12,925 nucleotides of DNA from Tubulinosema ratisbonensis (taxonomy: Eukaryota > Microsporidia > Tubulinosematidae): NCBI GenBank assembly GCA_004000155.1, contig RCSS01000212.1, forward strand, positions 1-12,925. Reading direction: 5' to 3'. Under the pieces are notes generated by a model that saw only the letters and a program-made list of their open reading frames with translations, was not told the DNA's origin and searched no databases. The position numbers were made by a program, and so were the translations under genes. Shown here one piece after another: positions 8,189 through 12,925 of the stretch. Each line of letters starts with the position of its first letter. Positions within the stretch are counted from its first letter, which is position 1.

Positions 8189-9484
8189 ATGTCAGAAGTA
8201 GAAATTAATTCTAAACAAATGAAATCAGAGGAAAATATACAAACGGAAATAAAAGATGATGAAAAATTAAAAGAGGAAGAAAAAATAAGGAATGAAGAAA
8301 AATTAGAACCAACAGATTATTACTCAGTGTTCGTAGGAGCACTCACTTCCTTGCTATTTGGTATTAACTTAACATCCTATGCCACTCTTTCTGAGATATT
8401 CAAAGAAGGAAAAATTAACAAAGCCGCGAATCTTAGCTTTGCAATGTCAGAAAGAACTTGGCCAATAAGTCAATCAATTTTGAACATTGGTGCCATTTTC
8501 GGGAATATTTTTATTGGTTTTATTATTTTGAATGATAAATTTATTTTGATTTTAAATGACTTCTTTTTTCTTATAGGATATATGTTATTGCTTTATGGTA
8601 ATAAATCTATTACAGTAATCCTTGCCAGGTTTATTATTGGAATAGGAATAGGTATTGTTTCTAGTATTACACCAATTTATTTGAGTAAATTAGCCAATAA
8701 AAAGAATAAAGGAATTATCTCAACTTGTCACCAATTATTTATTATGTTTGGTGTGCTGTGTGGGAATATTATTTCTTATTTCTGTTCTACTGCAGAGAGA
8801 TGGAAAATATCTATTTTTATACAAATTGGCATTGTAATTTTACACTTTTTAGCTGCTTTTTTTACTAAAAAGGTGACGATTTCTGAGAGCAATGAAATTG
8901 TTTCGATTAGAACACTTTTTACTGACAAAAATGCGAGAAGATCTGTCATAATTGCATTTGCTTTACACATAGGTCAACAAATGACTTGTATTAATGGTAT
9001 TATATTTGAATCAGACCGTATTTTAGAAAAGACTGGTAACCCTAAAGCATATTCCATGGTAATAGGAGTGGCTGCCATTTTAGGTGTATTCGTTACAATG
9101 TCAGTTATTGACAAATTTGGTAGAAAAATTTTATTACTTTTCAGTACAACTTTGGTTTCTTTGTTTCTCTTCTTGATAGGAGCTAATTTATTTAAAACAA
9201 TGTCTTTGTTTGGTTTCATAATTGCATTCTCTGTTGGGATGGGACCTATCCCCTGGTTTATCACAAATGAAATTTTTAAAAGTAATTATGTTGGTACAAT
9301 TAATATGGTATCAATACCTACTAATTGGTTTACTAGTTATCTTATTACTCAAACTATAGAATTAATGCTTAAAAAGTTTGGCGATAAAGTTTTCTGGGTG
9401 TTTTCAGGGATTACTATGGTTTTAACTATTTTTATATTGTTGTTTTTTAGAGAGACAAAAGGAAAGAATCCAGGATTTCAATAA
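8189..9484 (+). CDS. MFS sugar-porter family transporter
   Basis: A 431-residue major facilitator of the sugar porter type, likely importing hexose or a related host solute across the plasma membrane. After a 42-residue charged cytosolic leader (Lys/Glu-rich) come about 12 membrane spans. Family marks are ARFIIGIGIGIVSSITPIYL (146-165; TM4-5, normally GR..xGxGxG...P.Y), HQLFIMFGVLCGN (181-193), GQQMTCING (262-270; TM7, normally QQ..GIN), DKFGRK (308-313; loop 8-9), GPIPWFITNEIF (352-363; TM10, normally PW...E.F) and the terminal RETKGK (421-426; normally PETKG). At 431 residues it is shorter than typical 450-520-residue members. The loop 2-3 copy of the DxxGRR motif is lost (NDKFILIL), PESPR after TM6 is absent, and the Glu after P.Y.S is Lys (SKLA). 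Microsporidian sugar transporters are often divergent, so the substrate cannot be assigned. The start is the first ATG after the divergent promoter. Confidence 0.9.
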   Translation: MSEVEINSKQMKSEENIQTEIKDDEKLKEEEKIRNEEKLEPTDYYSVFVGALTSLLFGINLTSYATLSEIFKEGKINKAANLSFAMSERTWPISQSILNIGAIFGNIFIGFIILNDKFILILNDFFFLIGYMLLLYGNKSITVILARFIIGIGIGIVSSITPIYLSKLANKKNKGIISTCHQLFIMFGVLCGNIISYFCSTAERWKISIFIQIGIVILHFLAAFFTKKVTISESNEIVSIRTLFTDKNARRSVIIAFALHIGQQMTCINGIIFESDRILEKTGNPKAYSMVIGVAAILGVFVTMSVIDKFGRKILLLFSTTLVSLFLFLIGANLFKTMSLFGFIIAFSVGMGPIPWFITNEIFKSNYVGTINMVSIPTNWFTSYLITQTIELMLKKFGDKVFWVFSGITMVLTIFILLFFRETKGKNPGFQ

Positions 9485-9485
9485 A
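9480..9485 (+). terminator. AATAAA overlapping the transporter stop
   Basis: AATAAA contains the TAA stop (9482-9484). Polyadenylation signals overlapping or adjacent to stop codons are known in microsporidia and imply a very short 3' untranslated region. Confidence 0.4.
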
Positions 9486-9490
9486 AAAGT

Positions 9491-9551
9491 ATTTTCTAAA
9501 TAATTTTAATATTAAAAAATATTTTTTAAATTTTAAAATTATTTAGAAAAT
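9491..9551. repeat. Near-perfect 61-base inverted repeat
   Basis: Arms 9491-9509 and 9533-9551 are exact reverse complements over 19 bases, including a C/G pair. The 23-base centre holds a second palindrome, TTAAAAAATATTTTTTAA (9512-9529). It begins six bases after the transporter stop. In RNA it could form a long hairpin at the 3' end and act in termination, 3' processing or stability; as DNA it could extrude a cruciform. No target-site duplication was found to suggest a MITE. Confidence 0.7.
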
Positions 9552-9633
9552 TAAAATATTAATTTAATATTTTCATTTAATTTGATTTATCAAAAATGGT
9601 AAACAAATAATTATAAATAAAAAAATAAAACAA

Positions 9634-9636
9634 CCC
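9634..9636 (+). promoter_or_regulatory. CCC start-proximal motif
   Basis: CCC followed by four bases (TAAA) and the ATG at 9641, the same arrangement as before the gene starting at 4692. It supports this ATG as the Sec63 start. Confidence 0.45.
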
Positions 9637-9640
9637 TAAA

Positions 9641-11176
9641 ATGTCAAGCANNTATTNCNNANNATNNNNCTTACCTACCTCATACCTCTTACTAAGCATC
9701 TTATTCCCTTTAACATTAACCCTTACTTACAAATACATACACAGAAAAAGACAATTTGCTTGTAAATGCATAAATTGCATGAAACATAAAAAAAGTAAAG
9801 AGTCTAAGTTTAGAATAGTGGTACTGGCATTGTTATGGACAGTCATAAGCTTACTTATCAAGAATGTTCTGACTATCAAACATCAGTGTAAAGGATACAA
9901 TCCTTACGAAGTGTTAGGCTTAGAGCCAGATTGTACAAAGGCACAGCTAAAATCTTCTTTTAGAAAATTTGTGATAAAAAATGATCCGCATAAACTGAAA
10001 GGGGAAAAAAGAGTGGAAGCGGAAAATAAGTTAAGAGAAGCATCCAAAGCTTACAACCTCATCAATGAAGGTATAAAAATAGACACAGAAACCTCAGTTG
10101 AACTGATGGCTATTCCTGATTTTATGATCACAAAAGGAAACTTTTTACTTTTTCTTTATTTTTTGTTCCTTGGAGTAATTTTACCCAGGTTTGCATACCT
10201 AAAATACAAAAGTACTAATTTAAAAAACAGGTTTGACGTAAATTACAAAACAACAGACACTTTTTATAAAATGATGACCAACAAAGAAAATAAGAAAATA
10301 AATGACACATTTATAAAAAATGAAGGATTTATCAGATGGTTAATTCAGTTTATCACACAGTCTGATGACTTAGTAAATTATAAATACAAGAAATTTATAA
10401 ATGTAAAAAATTTAGTGGAAGATAAATTTGGTTACCCCTTAAAGGAAGGTAACCTTCCTTATTTTATTTTGATGGATCATCTTTTCAGGACAGAACAAAG
10501 TGATTTTAGTGATTTACAATTTGTGCAGAATAAATCATTACAAATTATACAAAGCTTAAAGGAAATAGCAATAAGTAAAGAAAGTAATTTACTTTTAGAA
10601 AGATTGTTTACCTTAGAAAGAATGATTGTACAATCTGTGTTTGATGAAGAATACTTTGACATGCAAAGAGGAGACACTTTTGAAGAAATTTTTTTAAGAA
10701 AAAAGAGAAAAGAAAAAAGAAATGAAAAAGATTTTATTTTCCCACAAATTATAGTAAAAGATATTAAAGCATACGTAGAAAAGACTATTCTTTTAGAGGA
10801 TCAATCAGAACAAAAGGAATCAGTCAAAGAAAAAGAGAATATTTCTGATGATAATTTAAAAGAACAAGAAAAAAATAATAATTTTATTTTACCTTGTGAT
10901 TCTAAAGTAACAATTTCTTTCTTACCACAACTAGAAGGACCTAAAATGATCCATGCTCCTTTCTTAAAAGAAGATCTTTTTACCAATTGGTGTGTTTATT
11001 TACTCATAGATAATAAATTATTAGATGAGTATAAAGAAATTAAAGAGAGTAATAAATTAATTAAATTTGTTATTGAAAGTAAAAATAAACCAATGAGTGT
11101 TAAGTTACTTTTTAAGAATACAGGATATTTTGGGATTGATAAGGAAGAGAGTATTGGATTAAGGTTTGTTAAATAA
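9641..11176 (+). CDS. SEC63: Sec63-like ER translocon subunit
   Basis: A 511-residue Sec63 homologue, the ER membrane J protein that links the Sec61 channel to lumenal Hsp70 (Kar2/BiP) for protein import. The order matches the family: TM1 (about 11-31), a cytosolic loop with Cys41, Cys43 and Cys46, TM2 (about 58-78), a lumenal J domain (87-143, NPYEVLGLEP...SKAYNLI), TM3 (167-188), then a cytosolic Brl/Sec63 region to the C-terminus. Near the end, LPQLEGPKMIHAPF...NW (428-450) matches the family's APF...W core. A charged low-complexity insert lies at about 350-415. Yeast Sec63 is 663 residues and has an acidic Sec62-binding tail; here the protein ends right after the folded domain, so that tail is missing. 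The J-domain signature is DPH at 115-117 instead of HPD. N bases hide several of residues 4-10. It follows the transporter by 156 bases on the same strand, with its own CCC element. Confidence 0.9.
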   Translation: MSSXYXXXXXLPTSYLLLSILFPLTLTLTYKYIHRKRQFACKCINCMKHKKSKESKFRIVVLALLWTVISLLIKNVLTIKHQCKGYNPYEVLGLEPDCTKAQLKSSFRKFVIKNDPHKLKGEKRVEAENKLREASKAYNLINEGIKIDTETSVELMAIPDFMITKGNFLLFLYFLFLGVILPRFAYLKYKSTNLKNRFDVNYKTTDTFYKMMTNKENKKINDTFIKNEGFIRWLIQFITQSDDLVNYKYKKFINVKNLVEDKFGYPLKEGNLPYFILMDHLFRTEQSDFSDLQFVQNKSLQIIQSLKEIAISKESNLLLERLFTLERMIVQSVFDEEYFDMQRGDTFEEIFLRKKRKEKRNEKDFIFPQIIVKDIKAYVEKTILLEDQSEQKESVKEKENISDDNLKEQEKNNNFILPCDSKVTISFLPQLEGPKMIHAPFLKEDLFTNWCVYLLIDNKLLDEYKEIKESNKLIKFVIESKNKPMSVKLLFKNTGYFGIDKEESIGLRFVK

Positions 11177-11177
11177 A
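11172..11177 (+). terminator. AATAAA overlapping the Sec63 stop
   Basis: AATAAA contains the TAA at 11174-11176, repeating the arrangement at the transporter stop and suggesting a shared 3'-end signal. Confidence 0.4.
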
Positions 11178-11203
11178 CAATCATTAATAAANNNTAAATT
11201 ATT

Positions 11204-11318
11204 AGTTGATTTTTTTATTTTTGGTTGGTTTTTTTTATTTTTGGTTGGTTTTTTTATTTTTGGTTGATTTTTTTATTTTTGGTTGGTTTTTTTATTTTTG
11301 GTTGGTTTTTTTATTTTT
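11204..11318. repeat. 19-base minisatellite, six copies
   Basis: Six head-to-tail copies of a T/G-only unit broken by single A bases (GGTTGGTTTTTTTATTTTT). Copies start at 11204, 11223, 11243, 11262, 11281 and 11300; the second has one extra T. Copies 1 and 4 read GA instead of GG at the fifth and sixth bases, and copy 1 also starts with A. A partial copy follows to about 11322. The array begins 28 bases after the Sec63 stop and is strongly strand-asymmetric (pyrimidine/G on plus). Confidence 0.9.
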
Positions 11319-11330
11319 GGTTTATCTAAA

Positions 11331-12342
11331 AAATATAAATATAATTTAATTTTTAATTATTAATAAATTATACAGGGTTATATTTTAATGTAAATAAATT
11401 ATTTATTAATAAAATAAAAATCAAAAAAGATAAAAAAAACTTTTTTTTATTATTAAAAGAATAAAACTAAGAATGATATTAAATCTTGTGAATATTATTG
11501 TATAAAATAAATAAACTTTCTTATCAATTTAATTATAATGTAAAAAGTTAAACAAATTAAAATGAGGGATTTTAAATTATTTGTTACATCAAAATCATTA
11601 AAGCATTAATTTAAATCTTTTTAAATTTTCTTATATTTCATTTAAACATTTGTTTATTATGATCTCTGATGGATTTTATCTTTGTCACTTTTCTTCTTGC
11701 TTTGACTTATATATTAATAAATGGAATAAATATTTGATGTATTGAATGATGAATTAAAGTCAGATTTTTAATCTTTTATTTAGTTATTAGTACGAGGGAT
11801 TTCCCTGTTTCGTATTTCTTAATGATTTCACATCTTAACTGGAAACCTAAGAAATTCTAAGAGGTTCCAATGTAACAATAAAAAAATAATTACGAGGGTG
11901 TTTAACAGAGAGAAATTGAGAATTGTTTAAAAAGGCCAAAAACGTTTTAAAGATTAAGGTGGGTATCGCAAAAATTTTTTAAAGAGATTCGAAAAAACTT
12001 TTCGTTTTTTTTTGTTTTAAATAACATCAAAAGTCTAAAAATTAAAATTTTTTAAACATTGCGTGATTAAGATGAAATATACACCTAGAAAATTGAGAAT
12101 TTGGAAATGGGGGGTTTTTAATTCAACAATGACATGCTATTTAAAATTTGTTTTTATAACAATTGGATTGGAATATTAGTAATTTGTTTTATAAAATTAT
12201 ACATCTTTATGTAAGTTTCAGATTTTTTCTTTCTCAAAATAATAAATATCACTGGTATGACATGTAAAATTTTTAATGTAGTTTATAGCTGGTAAAATGG
12301 TTTGNTTAATTAAAATATTTTGATGAAATGTTTTNACTAANA
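11331..12342. other. AT-rich gene-free stretch
   Basis: No supported gene. A 27-codon ORF at 11659-11742 (MISDGFYLCHFSSCF...) is too short to call. The flank of the minisatellite is nearly pure A/T up to about 11560. The only local structure I note is a hairpin at 11791-11814. Confidence 0.5.
11791..11814. repeat. Small hairpin
   Basis: TACGA pairs with TCGTA, and inside it GGGA pairs with TCCC across a two-base loop, with small bulges between. It stands out only because G+C is rare here. No tRNA or known RNA fold surrounds it, and no run of T follows to suggest a terminator. Confidence 0.3.
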
Positions 12343-12802
12343 ATGAGATGTTTAAAAAAAAATATGAACAACAAAGACACCATAATTNNCAATTTTTATG
12401 TTTTTNNATCAACAAATACAAAGCAAGAAGTTTNAACTGNAAATNCATTATCAAAGAATGTANNGATACGATTAAATCAAGCAGCTTGTTTGAAGAAAAT
12501 CTTNCNATCNTNATGTAATTTAACCATAACCCCAACCCTTCGTATTAGATGCNAGAAAACGAATAAAACTGTTTGAAATTTAAACACAGCAAGATAATNA
12601 ACATGAATCTATTAGAAAGGTNGTTAACAAAGTGTTTCGCCAAGCTTATGAAGAAAAAATTGATATTTTTATAATTATGATTCGCTTTCAGAACAACTAC
12701 NTAGATAAAACAAAAAATTATAAATTNGCAACNTNATTTATATCAAAATCTAAAACTTTTAAGAAATTATACATTTTCTTATACGAATGGATTCTTTCAT
12801 AG
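12343..12802 (+). pseudogene. Broken coding-like stretch in N-rich sequence
   Basis: Two plus-strand frames read as protein in sequence. The first, from an ATG at 12343 (an upstream ATG at 12328 is separated by a TNA codon), runs to a TGA at about 12574 and ends with a Cys, about ten residues, a second Cys and KTNKTV. The second frame covers 12530-12802: ARKRIKLFEI, a TAA at 12581, then about 72 codons open except for one TNA that may be a stop, including IRKVVNKVFRQAYEEKIDIF and ending SKTFKKLYIFLYEWILS. The join is consistent with one gene carrying a frameshift and a stop, or with base-calling errors, since N bases are dense. The Cys-spaced end of the first part vaguely recalls the zinc ribbon of ISXO2/IS1595-like transposases, common in microsporidia, but a second expected Cys is not seen. 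I give no name. Confidence 0.3.
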
Positions 12803-12925
12803 ATACGGCAAAAATAATTAAGGAAGAATGCTAATCNATGGAAATTTTTTATTTTTATTGATNTTATGATTGATNAATTAAAAACAACTTAACGTGATGC
12901 ATAAATGGANCGTTTAGTTTTGTAC
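12803..12925. other. Right edge, nothing recognised
   Basis: AT-rich sequence with N bases up to the window edge. A gene continuing beyond the window cannot be excluded. Confidence 0.4.

Noticed and set aside
8776..9264. Two minus-strand ORFs inside the transporter
   Set aside because: Antisense shadows of a gene with clear MFS motifs.
10477..11184. Three minus-strand ORFs inside Sec63
   Set aside because: Antisense shadows of the Sec63 coding region.
12218..12535. 105-codon minus-strand ORF
   Set aside because: Many codons contain N, the product lacks any motif, and the plus-strand reading of the same bases looks more protein-like.
1..12925. CRISPR array, bacterial operon or phage module
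   Set aside because: No spaced direct repeats or ribosome-binding sites, and the recognisable genes are eukaryotic (Sec63, sugar porter).

Overview
The window looks like nuclear DNA from an AT-rich, large-genome microsporidian. The evidence is very low G+C by eye, short intron-free genes, a miniature Sec63, a compact sugar-porter transporter, CCC triplets a few bases before two ATGs, and AATAAA signals that overlap two stop codons. Long gene-poor stretches argue against the compact Encephalitozoon type. They fit an expanded genome such as Edhazardia or Hamiltosporidium, but I cannot fix genus or species. Scattered N bases, dense at 9651-9669 and after 12300, limit what can be read there.

Layout. 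Positions 1-2970 hold no intact gene. Positions 379-1363 contain coding-like fragments broken by stops; the rest is AT-rich background. A long unrecognised gene (2971-4692, minus) encodes a protein with a likely signal peptide, an acidic and then basic low-complexity region, and a helix-rich C-terminal domain. Positions 4701-7550 have no intact gene but carry two divergent candidate relics, one on minus (5461-6357) and one on plus (6500-7004). Both show short collinear matches to the domain of the 2971-4692 protein. A separate short coding-like ORF lies at 7007-7243.

The gene-dense core is 7565-11176. It holds a 129-residue type I membrane protein (minus), then, divergently, an MFS sugar-porter transporter and a Sec63 homologue in tandem. 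A 61-base near-palindrome lies just after the transporter stop, and a 19-base tandem repeat lies just after the Sec63 stop. Positions 11331-12925 are AT-rich and N-rich, with one coding-like but broken stretch near the right end.

How the genes fit together. Sec63 belongs to ER protein translocation, the route that the secreted 573-residue protein and the small type I membrane protein would need. The transporter fits the microsporidian habit of importing host carbohydrate. There is no sign of an operon. The most notable observation is that the J domain of Sec63 reads Asp-Pro-His where J domains have His-Pro-Asp. The second is that the unrecognised secreted protein may belong to a locally duplicated and decaying family.
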